A stretch of DNA of 64,000 nt, from assembly GCA_002914845.1 (NCBI GenBank), contig JXTC01000194.1, positions 273,233 through 337,232 of the forward strand, written 5' to 3'. A model generated the notes under the pieces. It saw only the letters and a program-made list of their open reading frames with translations, had not been told where the DNA came from and did no database searches. Every line of letters starts with the position of its first letter. Position 1 is the stretch's first letter. The DNA comes from Trema orientale. Taxonomy: Eukaryota > Streptophyta > Magnoliopsida > Rosales > Cannabaceae. Shown in pieces: positions 50,075 through 62,284 of this stretch. The translations under genes were made by a program, and so were the position numbers.

Positions 50075-52685
50075 TACTGAGCTACCCACTTAAGAAAAAT
50101 CCACCTTTAAGCTACAACGAGATGTTTCTGCAAGGTTTCTCTTTCTTCATAGTCCTTCTAAGCTGAAAATGAATATGAAACAAAAATAACAGATCAAAAG
50201 AAAAATTTTAAAAACTGAAATGTGAAAGAAAAAGAGAAAAGAAAAAGAAAACTAGAGTCTTTCAGATACCGAGAAAATTGTCGAGAAAAGTAGAGGCGAC
50301 TCTGAGAAATTTTTTGACATAAAAAATTGAGCTTAGCAGGCTTTGAATATTGGGTTTATCTGTACATAGTCAAAAAGGGTCTTATTTTATTCTGGAAAAT
50401 AAAAAAGCAGAGTGTTCAACCAGAAACCGAGCTTCTTTTTGTTCTTTCTTCTTTGTGTTCTGTAACTTTCTAGTTGAAAAAAAAAAGAAAAAAGAATAAA
50501 ACACCAGCTACTACTTAGTACTTACTTAAGCTTAACATAGTATTAGTGCTAAACACTTTCCTTAATGTTACCTTAATGACCACTCTTTTAACAGATCTGA
50601 AGTCTGAACCTCTAAAATCTCCAAGCTTTCTAACAAAAAAACCAGTAAAAGAAAAACTCAGAAGAACTCGGGCTGAAAAATGCAGTATGTGTGGGTAAGA
50701 TAAGTCATAATAAGTGTTATATTAAAACCCGAAAGTGAAAATAATAAGAATGTGAGACAATACAAGTTCAACGTACTAGTTATGATTTCTCTAAATTGAT
50801 GGTGCTCAGCTAAAGTGGCATCCAAAGTGAATGGACCTGAAAATGGTAATCATTCAAAACCAATGTTAGCATAAAACCCACCAAAAAAATGTACATGTAA
50901 AATATAATATACACACTCATATACTGCATAATACTAATACTATATAATACAAATATAAGTATACTCTCTTTTGGGTAGTGCTATAGTTGATATTTGGGGT
51001 AAAAGAGATAACCCAACTCTCAAAACCGCCATTAAAGCTCTGGGTTTTGAAGGGTTTCCAGATATTTTTACCAACGGCTCTATATTGAAGCCATTTTCGG
51101 ACTGCAATGCGGGCTTCAGGAAGACGAGTGTACGGAACTGAGGTGAGCAAAAATCTTAAGGTGACCGACGGGTCGTTTTAGAGGCTGGAATACCGCTATT
51201 CTGGGTGTGGTGGGTGGGTGGTTTTATTGGGATCGATGACGTGGCAACACACAGTCCAAAAATGTAGGGCCCGCATCAGTTTCACTGAGGAATAGGAATG
51301 GGGCTTTTCTAAATGCCCGGGTCGGGTCGTCTTGTGACTCTTGTCATGTCGTTTGCCCAAAGAATCCTACAAAAAAGAATTAAGAATGTAAACAGTACAA
51401 GTGATCTTGACCGTTGATTTGGGCTACTAGATTTTGAGAGCGTGAGAACTGGCCGTTCGATTGGGTCAGTAACAGAATTTTTGTCGGCTCTTGTCGTCGT
51501 TTTTGGATAAAGACGTGGCAGATTGCTATTGTTTATTCTTCTAAATAATGAGATTTGGTAAATTTTTTGATTTACATAGACAGTAATAAAATTGCATTAT
51601 TATATATATTTTTCGAGCAATATCATAGGCATCGGTGCAACGAAGTGTGTGTTGTTATTAATGATTCTAATTAATATATTAAGTTTTACATTAATTTTAT
51701 ATAATCTTACTCGTATTTTTTTTTATCGCAGGCTTTATTCTTTCACTATTTTATTTTATTTTATTTTTTAAAATAAAGCATATAGCAATGTTGTTCTAAA
51801 AGAAAGATCCGATCTTCTTTTCCTTTTTGGAAAAGGATCCAGATCCAACTACCAATTTGGATCTTGCAAAGATAAATAATGAATAAATAAATAAATAATG
51901 GAGTGGTGGATATTTGATATTTTTTATAAGTTTTTGGGAAGTAGGAAAATTGGACAGAATTAAAACATGAGAAATTTGCAAACACTAAATATATAGGTGC
52001 ATAAATAAAAGAGCTTTTTTTGTGTAATTGATTGAAGCTGGTCGGCCAAACTGTGGTTCTTGCATTACATTTCAACAGCTTTCATTAACTTTGTTGTAAA
52101 TTCTCTTGGGAAAACGGTTTTTTCCAACAACAAAAAAATTATTTATGTTTGGAAAATTTTCTAAATCTTTTTTCTGTTAAGGAAAATTAACGAGATCATG
52201 GCAAAAGAAAATTAACCTCATAGAGTGAAGAGAAAAATAAAGAAACACTTGAAAAAGAGTGATAACTTCTATTTTAATGAAGAGTAAATTGAAAAAAAAA
52301 AAACCTTTAAAATTTAAGCTTTCTATAATTTAAATCTTAAAATTTGGCTCTGCAAAATAATACCCTAAAATTAAAAATTTTTGAAATGATATCTGAGTGA
52401 ATTTTTCGAATAATTTTAACAAATAAAAGATAATAATATCCTAAAATTTAAGAGAATAATAAAAATTAATCCATTTTTAATTGGAGATAGAACTCAAATT
52501 CTAGGTAAATTTTTGCAATTCACCCTAAATGAATTGTCAACAATTTTAGTGGTTAGACACATAATTCTTTGACAAAGTCATCTTTGACTGGAAAGAAAAT
52601 GCAACGTTTTATTTTTTCTCGCCTTCAAAATCAATTATATATATACATTATAAAAATCTTCCTATATTTGTCAATATTTTATAAA
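50075..52685. other. Receptor kinase upstream region and spacer
   Basis: 50075-50300 is probably 5' UTR of the receptor kinase. A GC-richer zone at 50990-51520 contains TGACGTGG and ACGTGGCA motifs and could be promoter. The minus frame at 50917-51150 across it has no known domain. The rest is AT-rich with an (AATA)n tract near 51880. Confidence 0.45.
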
Positions 52686-52865
52686 CAGTAATGATAGGAT
52701 ACCAAAATTTTGCACCAAATACTCACACCAAATGATGTGGCATGCATTTCAACCACTTTTTATTTTAGAGTGGGACCACACCATTGAAAATTATAAGGTT
52801 AAAAGTGATGCCACATTACTAGTGTAATTTGTTGGTGTATAATTTTGGTGTCCCTATCATTACTC
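52686..52865. mobile_element. Mutator-like MITE with exact 9-bp duplication
   Basis: A 180-bp element has inverted ends (CAGTAATGATAGGATACC and GAGTAATGATAGGGACACC). It is flanked by a perfect 9-bp direct repeat TTTTATAAA (52677-52685 and 52866-52874). It is non-coding. Its termini resemble, but are not the same as, those of the pair at 30027 and 34342. Confidence 0.88.
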
Positions 52866-52874
52866 TTTTATAAA

Positions 52875-53622
52875 GTATTCCATATTACCGATTTTTCATT
52901 TTTGTTAACCATAGGTCCAAAAGCAGTCCATGGAAATAAATTTTAAGGAATACTTCTTAAACTTCTCGAGTCTTGACAGATATATATTAATATATGGATT
53001 TGTTTTTGGAAAATTACTGTAAAAATGAATCTAAATTAGTTTTTTTTATAAATAAAAAAACGGAAACTTTTACATTTTTTTAAATTGTCAAATTAAATTT
53101 TCAATTATACTTTTTATCAATTATTTCCTTGAATGTTTACCCCTATCAGAGCTATCCTCCCACATAATAAGTTAAGTCGGGGAAAATTAAAAAGAAATGA
53201 CAAAATTGTCGTTAAAGATTGATGAAACCCGAAACCCAAAATTATCAATTGATAAGAATAAATTCAAAATCAAAATAAATTAAACTAATTTTTTATTGAA
53301 GTTTTTATTTTGATTTTTTAATTTTAGATTTATTCTTTTTATTTATGAGATAGGCGGGATACTTATTAGATATTTTAAGATTTATATTATTTTATTTTCG
53401 ATAATTGTTAGGTTTTATCTTATTGTTAAAGGGTTAATTACGAATATATCTCTTATAGTTTTTTGTTTTTAAAAATTCAATTCAGCCTTGCATTATTGGA
53501 AACTACGCTTCACCTCTAGGATTATAACATAAGGGTGAATTGCTTCAATTTCTCCCATGTAACATCTAATTTTGGGGAAAAAATTTAATTAATTAAAATA
53601 TGCTACTCCTTCAATGTTTTGA

Positions 53623-53653
<31 letters not shown>

Positions 53654-56600
53654 TTCCACATAGTTTCTAAATTAACTGTGTTTTGAAATTTCGGTTGTTT
53701 GCTAATTACTTTCTATTAATTTAGAGATAGTTTAGAAGTAGGTTTTGTTCCAAAACACTAGATGAGAGTGAATTTTTGTTAATTAAAATTGTTCCCTAAA
53801 ATTAAATGTTACAGGGTGAAATTGAAACTTTATGTTTCAATGTCAACAGGTGAAACGTAATTTCCAAGAATGAAGGGTTAATTAAAAAAAATAAAAATTA
53901 TAGGGAATTTATTTTTAATTGATCATATTGTCAATCAGAGTTTTAGCTTGTTTTAAATTTCTTTATTTAGTTTTTTAGTTGAACTACGAATCTTTGTTAC
54001 ACATCTATAATAGGCTTGTTATTTGACTTGATGAATTATTGGTCAATAATTTGAAGTATTCATATTTCCTCCATTGATTTCGTCTGTGAATTCTCTCCTT
54101 TATTCTATTTTCCTCTCAACTCTCTCTCTATCTAATATTCATGTTCTCTATCTTTCTTGTTCTTCTCTATTCCATATTAGACAGTTTTGCGTTCATTTAA
54201 GGGTAATTATTTCATTTAAATTTGATTTTACCTTGTTTAGTTGATTGAGCAGGGATAGTTTTTTTTGGTGTTAAGAATTCAGAGAAAAAACTGATAAAAA
54301 AATGCAATTTAAAAGTTTAATTTGATATTTTAGTACACAGTAGGTTCCTATATATTAAAAAAAAATAACGATATTTACAAGGGCATTTTATAATGATTTT
54401 TTATATTTTTTAAGACATATATGACAAATGAATGGGGGACTTTTTTTTTTTTGAGTGGGATAAATGTGGGACTTTTTAAAATTAGGTAATTTACACTATT
54501 TAAGTCTCTTGTTTTTTTTCCCCTCATTTTATAAGTTGGTTGTTATATTATTTTTGGCAATTAAGTTCTTAAATTCCCAATTATGTAGCAATTTTTTTTT
54601 TTTTTGATAACTCCAATTATGTAGCAATTAAGTCCAATTGTTGCTCAATGTTAAATCTTGGATGGATTGTCCCAGTGCCTTGCATGTATCAAATTACTAA
54701 ACAGTGTAATTGGTTTTCACTGTCTTTTCACCATCGTTTTGTCGCAAAATCATTTTTCCTTTTAATTTTGAAAAGTTTCCAATAAAAAATTAAACTAGAA
54801 AATATATATTTATGTATCTCAATGGTTTTGTCTAAGACAACCCAAGCATGCAAATAAGTGAAGAATTCAAGAACTAATGATACCAATAAGTAATACCCAA
54901 CAAAACTTCTTCTTATAAACAAACACAAGAACTGAATATCCTTCCTATTTCTTTTATGTACTTTTTTCAACGAAGTGTACTTTTGTTTTTACTTGCTTGT
55001 TATTTCTTCAAAGCTCCATGTATGTCTCTTTCCAGCTCTAACCATCTTTGAACTACCACATCTGGTTTAACTGGCTCTCATACACAAAGCCTTAATACCT
55101 TGGCTAAATTTTGTCCATTTGGTTGGTCAGAATTCATTGTTAGGGTAGGGTTGCTAATAGGAATATTATGAACCACTTGAGTTGTACCAAAAATTAAAAA
55201 CCCATCTTTTTTATTTATTTTGCAACCACTTTCCCTGTGCTTTTTTTTTTTTTTTTTTTTGGAGCTTCCAATAATTAAAGGAAGTTTTGAGGAATGTTTG
55301 CAGTTGTACTTTTCCTAGTTGCACACATATATAGGGCTTTTTCAAACTCATTGGACTTTTTTTTTTTTTTGGTGCCTGAAATTTGCCTCCTCAAATTGAG
55401 TGAAGAAGGACTGATTGGGGCCAATGAAATGGAATGAAAAGTCAAGAGAGTCAAACATGGATACACATCATATGCATCTGTCTATTGTCTAATATATGCT
55501 CAGCAGGTTGATTTGCCAAAGTTGGCTTCATCTATTTCAGATGGGGAATATTGGATAGGCCTTCTCTAGTGATTAGTCTTTAGGGGTTTTTAATCATGCC
55601 ATGCATGGACATGTCTTTTGGTACACATTATTGTCTACAAATTGACTCATTTTGGTTTTTTGTTGGTAGATAAGTTGATGGCTACACGATTGTCTGTAAT
55701 TGACATATTTTGGTTATTTGTTAGATGAATCCATTGTATGACACATGTGTGCTTGTTTGGTTGGGGTTGTGTTTTTTTCTGTTAAACAAGCTTAAATCCA
55801 AGCATGTTATGGAAAAAGAACAGCACTCCATCAGAAATTCAGAATTGTGGTTTCAAAAAACTAATAATAATAATAAAATAAGAATTATGGAACAAATCCC
55901 TTAAACACAACAATAAACTGGCAGAATCAATGTAGGACATTTGCCTTTTTTTTTTCGTTGTAAGGAAAAGGGTGTTTGGTTTCTCCCTCAAATTGAAGGG
56001 GCTCTTAGCAAAAATAGCAAATTTCGGGCAGTTTAAAATAAATATCCGTTTTTCTATATATCAGTGGTTATACAATTACCTAAACTGATGTACATAGTTA
56101 TGAACTAAAGTTAATATATCATTAGATACACCAAGTATAAAAAACAAATACACTAGATTATTTAGCTATATATATATATAAAAAAAAGAATGGACATTTT
56201 ACTTAGAACTATAAAAAAGAGACATCTACTCTAATTTCTCTAAATTATATAGAGGAAATTTGATATTTCAGAAAATTCAACCCATTTGGGATTTTTCTAT
56301 TTTTGGTATTTTGGGTCTGGAATTTTGTAAAAAATCCTAGCCGAATGATCGAATTTTGGATTATAATTTGTAAAATGACCGTTTTTCAAACATTGTTAAA
56401 AAAAGGCCGGATCTTGAAAATTATTTAAAAATAGTTGTTTTTCATATTTAGTATATCAGATATATTTATCTATTTTTTTAAAATTGATTTACTTTTTAAA
56501 AATTTATTTATTTTTTGAAAAATTGATACACTTTTTCAAAATTGATTTACATTATAAAATATAGATCAACTAAAAAACAGTTATTTATCAAAATAAAATT

Positions 56601-56857
56601 ATAAAATTGGCCATTTATCAAACAGATGTAAAAGACAGCCACTTTTTAAATTGATCTGGGAAAAAAAAAAAAACCGCGCTATTATATATTGAAATCCAAT
56701 TAGCCAAAGCTTAAAGGCTTTGATGTTCAAGGTATTGGGGTGACTATCGAAAGAGGTTTTGCCGGAAACTTATTAATTTAAGCGAAAAGCAAAAAAGGAG
56801 GGCTCTGCTTCGGATGGAGAAGATTTATAAATAAATTTCAAATGGATTTACCACCAA
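52875..56857. other. 4 kb AT-rich spacer
   Basis: No gene recognised. It includes an (AT)n run (53628-53653) and T runs near 54445, 54590, 55240 and 55360. At 53560-53890 two similar stretches in opposite orientation (TTCAATTTCTCCCATGTAACAT and its partner near 53810) suggest an eroded foldback. Confidence 0.5.
53628..53653. repeat. (AT)n microsatellite
   Basis: An uninterrupted AT run of about 26 bases lying within a small inverted-repeat region. Confidence 0.85.
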
Positions 56858-56929
56858 ATCAGAGTGGCGCAGCGGAAGCGTGGTGGGCCCATAACCCACA
56901 GGTCCCAGGATCGAAACCTGGCTCTGATA
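56858..56929 (+). tRNA. Initiator tRNA-Met (CAT)
   Basis: The 72-nt sequence folds as a cloverleaf: acceptor stem ATCAGAG (56858-56864) pairs with CTCTGAT (56922-56928), discriminator A; anticodon stem GTGGG/CCCAC encloses loop CCCATAA with anticodon CAT at 56890-56892. The T-loop carries ATCGAAA instead of TTCGA, which marks eukaryotic initiator tRNA, as do the three G:C pairs of the anticodon stem. There is no intron. The internal A box (TGGCGCAGCGG) and B box (GGATCGAAACC) form the Pol III promoter. CCA is not encoded, as expected. Confidence 0.97.
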
Positions 56930-56955
56930 GATTAGAGTAGCTTCCTCCGCCAGTA

Positions 56956-56960
56956 TTTTT
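56956..56960 (+). terminator. Pol III T-run terminator of the initiator tRNA gene
   Basis: A run of five T residues about 27 bases after the discriminator base; the first T run of four or more after the gene. Confidence 0.75.
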
Positions 56961-57436
56961 CCCCCCTCCTTCAGCCACAATTTTTTTTTCTTTAAAAATT
57001 ATTATTAATTTGTTTCTCTTCTTTTTTCAATTTCTTTATGCAATATACTGCATAGTGTTAATATCCACAAATGAAAAAAGGAATATACGAAGAAAACAAA
57101 GTGAACATAGTGTAATATCCATCATTCTTCACTAGATGCATTCGATCATTATTATCACTTTATCAGTGACTGTATTTACAGTTGAAGATAGTTCATGTAC
57201 ACTTGGGATGTCATACTGTGACAATGGAGAGAGTTACAAAAAAAAAGGTAAAAATAATCTCCACTTCCATATCAAGCAAAAATCAGTAACGTAAGCAATT
57301 CTCTTATTTCACTTTGGCAATAAAAAAAAGGGTGAAAAAACAGTTCTAAGAGTATACTGGAATGTTGCCACTAGCACCAAAAACAGTTGACTTTTAATTT
57401 GTGTCATTGTTGGTTAGGACTTAAGATGAAGAGGGG
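56961..57436. other. Spacer and 3' flank of the epimerase gene
   Basis: Separates the tRNA gene from the convergent epimerase gene and probably contains the epimerase 3' UTR. Nothing else seen. Confidence 0.5.
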
Positions 57437-60163
57437 TCACGGCCCTAAACTTGAATTGATCAAAGAGAGTTCCAATCTGCCTTTCCATTCCTCATTAGGC
57501 TTCAAGGTGATCGGCGTCTCCACGCAGGCCCCATCCAAACAAAGCATCTTCTTGTACTCGTCATCTCCAAAATCTGCTATGGCTTTCGATTTCCTACCCC
57601 ATGGATTCCAAACCACTGGAGCCAAGCATATCCCGAGTTAAAAGTGTTCTAAGCTATGTATGTAGTAATTGTTACTGAACTCCTTGCCATGTGTCATAAA
57701 GTAGGGACATATCATATGGGTAAAGGATACTTCATATAATACTTAGTATGCTGTAATAGACCATGTTCTACTTTAGTGAAAAATCAGCTGTTATGTCTAA
57801 TAATTTATCACCATTGTATCAAATAAAATCTTCTAACTTTTTGTAGACAGCTGCATATGGTCATGTAGTGGCTGATAAGAATTACAAAGCTCAAATTGAA
57901 TTTGTTACATCTTCTTATGAAACTCAGTTTATGAATTTGCAGTGGTAATGAGTCACTAATAGTAGTGCCTATATAAAGACTTACCAACATCTGGAAGGCC
58001 CTCCTTTCGTATCATAAATGTCCTCTTCTTCTCATGATCAAGAATAGCTACCATATTTGCAGAACTGACATAAACTCGATCCACCTACCCAGAAACAAAA
58101 CATAGGGGCAAAGTCATTTGAGTTGATTAACAAGTAAATATTGAACGAACGTGAATGCACCAAAAAGTTTCTTTCAGTGATGCTATGTGAGAAAGGTTTT
58201 CTGTCACATTTTACCTCCGACTCAAATGTTAAGGAAGTTTCTTGCTCAGTGAAACGCTCTCTCTGATGTAAATTGTCAAGATAGTCAAGAGTCTCCAGGC
58301 CTTCAACCCTCACTTCACTGTTGTAAGATGCAATGTGAATCTATGTTTTATGCTTAGAACATGAATAAGATGGAAGCCAACATAATTCTACAAAAGAATG
58401 GTTCTCATTCATGTTTTTACGATACAAATTGCACCAAGAAGAAAAACCAATCCCAATAAGTAATGAAATTTTCCATACTTGATATCAGAAATGGAGAAAT
58501 ATGTATGGAAGGCAAATGAGAAGCTGAAAGGCTTGCAATTCATATTCCTGATGCGTGGTATCAAGGTTAGATTCCCTTCTGCTCCCAAACAGACCCTCAG
58601 GCGAAACTCAAAACTGAAAAAGATTAAATTATTCAAATTCAGAATCAAAGAAATTTCTGAATCACTACTATTTAACATATGAGACCATTTTATGTGGCTG
58701 TTACATTAAACTAGGGATAATTCAACTTGAAGGGTTTATAAATCTTGAAGCACATACCTGTGAGGCCAGATCTTCATATCATCCTCCGACGGTTTAAGCA
58801 GCAAATCAACGAATGTTTTTCCAACGGAATCAGTGGGGGGCAAAGCTGGAGGATTCTCCTCAATGACCCAAAGCTTGTTCCTGGCAAACCCATGTTGCTC
58901 CAGAGTTCCACAGTTTCCAAACTAAGTACAAATAAGAAAAGCAGTACAATTAGTGAGATGTAGCAGTACAAATAAGAAAAGCAGTACAATTAGTGAGATG
59001 TAGCAAAAATCTGATGCATGGTCTAATGATACATATATGTATATATGTATACCTGTGGGAAACAAATTGGGATTCCTCCTCGAACTGCTTTTGGTGGCTT
59101 AAAGACAGCCTGTAATATTTCAAATCAATGACAAATAAAAAAGAACATTAAACTGAAGTTTGAGATCAAGAAAGAAAGAAATTAGATCATTCAAATCCAG
59201 TAACCAATCGTACACAAGGCATTATCATTTTTCGAGAGTAGTATGAGATTGATACAGACACATTCTACTTAGTAAGAACATAAATCTTGGTTTCAAAACA
59301 GAATAAGGAATTTAACTCATTTAAAATTCTGAACTATATTGCAAAGTTCCCATTTCTTGGAGGATTTCACCCATTTTCAAGGACAGTAGGAGATTGATCA
59401 AAGGAATGAATTCTCATTGGTAAGAACATATATCAACTGGTTTCAGAACCAAGGAAAAAAAAAATTACACTAGATAACGCAATCGAAACCAGTCCAAACA
59501 AGAAAACTTCGGTGAATTTCACCTTACTGCATTGCAAAAAGAAAGGACTTCAGAAAATTCTGAAACTATATGGAAATTCTTATTCTTGGAGGATTTCACC
59601 ATATTTTCGAGAACAGTATGATATTGATCAGAGGAATGGATTCTCATTGAAACTCCAAACAAGAAAATTTTGGAGAATTTCACCTTACTAAATCCCAAAA
59701 AGAAAGGACTTTAGCTCATTCAAAAATTCTGAAGCTAAAATTGCAAGGAATGAGATTGATCAAAGGAATGAATTCTCATTGGTAACAACACAAGAACAAT
59801 CTAATGCAATGGAAATCGAAACCAAATGTCCAAACAAGAGAACTTTGGAGAATTTTACCTTACTACTGGTGAACAAGAGCTCTTCTCCACGCTCGTTCTT
59901 CCATGAACGAACCTGACCTCCATACAAACTCACCTATACATACATGTAATGATACCATTTATAAGGGTTTTGAGTAATGTTCACACCAAATTCATCATTA
60001 ATCTTGAAACTGAAAGAAGGCAGCCATGAAAATCACTAACCCGAACGATAGCTCCTCGAGAGTTCTTGAGAAGAACTTGATCGATTCCATTTCTCTCTTT
60101 TACAATCTCAACAGAGGAAGCTCTCTGTTCACTGCTGGTTCCCTCTGAAGAATGACTACTCAT
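57437..60163 (-). CDS. Glucose-6-phosphate 1-epimerase-like (YeaD/aldose 1-epimerase family)
   Basis: Eight exons (60041-60163, 59859-59933, 59053-59109, 58758-58921, 58479-58613, 58215-58317, 57985-58084, 57437-57615) join in frame at GT-AG borders to 311 residues, the usual plant length. The family catalyses alpha/beta interconversion of hexose 6-phosphates, mainly glucose 6-phosphate, in the cytosol. Landmarks: LYGGQV (44-49), GGIPICFPQFG (77-87), QHGFAR (94-99), HTYF with His176, VEGLETLDYLDNL (189-201) and DGACVETPITL with Glu285; the His and Glu match the likely catalytic pair. The start ATG precedes a Ser-rich N-terminus with no organelle signal; the frame stays open upstream but without another ATG. 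The intron before exon 3 (749 bp) holds degenerate repeats. Confidence 0.94.
58925..59004. repeat. Direct tandem duplication, unit 40 bp, in an epimerase intron
   Basis: Two copies starting AGTACAAATAAGAAAAGCAG lie immediately upstream (in gene orientation) of exon 4. They supply the polypyrimidine tract on the minus strand, so the duplication doubles the 3' splice-site environment. Confidence 0.88.
59225..59800. repeat. Degenerate repeats in the second epimerase intron
   Basis: The motif GAGATTGATCAAAGGAATGA with a following TTCTCATTGGTAA occurs near 59390 and 59752, with diverged copies near 59235 and 59610. Neighbouring GGAGGATTTCACC and GAACTTTGGAGAATTT-type blocks repeat too. Repeat spacing is irregular (about 140-220 bp), which suggests successive old tandem duplications. 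Confidence 0.75.
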
Positions 60164-62284
60164 TTTTCCAAAACTCTCCCTACTTTCTCGCACTTTCTTT
60201 CTCACTTTCTCTCGCTCCAAACTAAAAAAAAAATCTGAAAATACACTGACCTTTATATATATATATGTGTGTATGTACGTAAAGAGATTCTAAACCGGTT
60301 GGAGAAAAGCCGAGGCGGCTCACTGGAGCAGTTGATAACCTCTCTCCCGAATTTCTCGTGAACTGAAAACCAGAATCCCAACTACCAATTTAACCAACTA
60401 ATTCTCAAAAATGTCTGTTAACACTACAAAATCTTCAAAAATATCCTTTTGGATTAAATCAGCTATGAATTAATTTGTTTTAAATTTTTTTATTAAAAAA
60501 AAAGAAAGAAAAAAAAAAAAAAAAGAGAGGGAGAGAAAACGAACGAACGAACCTCCGGAAAACGGTTACCAAGCTGACTATTGGAAAGGAAAGAGGAGTA
60601 AATTCCAGAAATGCCACTCCGGGAAGACGGTATTTAGGGGTGTGTCATGGAGGACAAAAATGGAATTTTACTCAACTTGTTTAGAAGGAGAGGAAAGAAA
60701 AAAAAAAAAATTGAATTTGTAAGACTTGGTTGGCAACAACAGTCATTAGTTTCTTGTTTCCACACCTGATATGGACTAAAAATCTGAATATTGGCTATGC
60801 AAACCTCGTTAACAGAATTAACGACCAATTATATTACAGTATTAGTATAAAATATTGCCCTCAAAAGATTAATTCATTTCACTTTGACCCCCATGGCATG
60901 TCAATTTTTTTGGTTAGATTTTTCTTTTTTCCTTTTAATAATTTAACTGTTTTTCCAGGAAGAGGGAAAAAAAAATAAAATAAAATAGAAGAGTAGATTC
61001 CATATTATATAGTAATATAAATAAAACACGGTTTTGTTAAGAACGGGATTCTGGGCCCACATTTTTAATTGAAGCATTGAAATATTGTAATATTAGTGGG
61101 GCATATTATGTGAATTTCGTTAAAGATAATGGAATCTTGTCATAGGAGTTGGAATTATTGAAATGGTTATAATATTAGGGTTATCCGTTAGATTAGTCAG
61201 AACCCATTGCATGCACAATACGATAAAATGATTTAAGGTTGTTGGGGGACAAACAGTTGAACCCTTTTCATGTTCTTAGATGCATGAATCCAAACCCACG
61301 ACGTGGAAATAATTAAAAATGATAATAATAATAATAATAATAACGAAAAAAGAAAACACCAACTTTCGACTCAACAAACAAGTCAAATTTTGAAGCTAAT
61401 GGACGGTGTAAACAGTGGACATGGTCCAAAACTCTCAGCAGTGACGTCAAAATTTAGTTCCATATTTTTCACACACCGTCAACTATGATAGGCTTTGAAT
61501 TGAAAGCCACTATATTGAGAAAGGACCTGGTTTCGGGTTGTAATAAGAGTACCAAGATAATACTCAGAATTTTTAGGTGGGCAAATTAATTGACGTGCTA
61601 ATGGATTATTTTCCATTTGTGCTAATGACCCCTTTAATGCAACAGTACAAACTACCCTGTTAACTATCTAGAGGAAACGAATCCTGCGCTCTTGGTCACG
61701 GAGCAATGTAGAAGACAATTAGTTAGTTGCAACTTTTTCACGAGCCTGGTGGCTTCACCTCTTCTTCAACATGAATTTGTTCAGACCAATGCTTGATACA
61801 ACAATCAACACATAGATTGGGGTAGACAAAGTATTGGTCATATTATAATTACAGTACAACTTCCCAAATCCAATATTGGAACAAAGTAATTTGCATTTTG
61901 AGACAGACAACACAAGTACGTTACATGGAATAGACTCCCAACACAATTTTGGGCTTGTTATTTAGAAATTTCACAAACCAAGCACAATAATCAATACAAA
62001 GAACATACTTTCTTCCAAAACACATCCTAATGGCCTGAGCGAGAGCTGATATCCATGGGATAAACACTCATCTATCCTAAGTATGGCCAAAGTGACCAGT
62101 AAATCTAGTAAAGAGATCAGTTGTTAAATCACACAATGGGGATAAAGAATATCAAACTATGCAGTTTTGTAGCTCTGTCTGTCTCTAGCTACCTAATTGC
62201 CTGTCTGCTAGCTGTTTGTGAAACCACAAACCTAATTCAAGATGCGAAAAAAACACATGGCTGCATGTAAAGCCAGCTTGCCGA
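60164..62284. other. Spacer between epimerase and bZIP genes
   Basis: The left end holds the promoter and leader of the epimerase gene, including a short TATA run near 60256 on either strand. There is an A run at 60498-60523 and an AAT tract at 61318-61342. The final few hundred bases (about 61760-62284) are likely 3' UTR of the bZIP gene. No other gene is visible. Confidence 0.5.
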
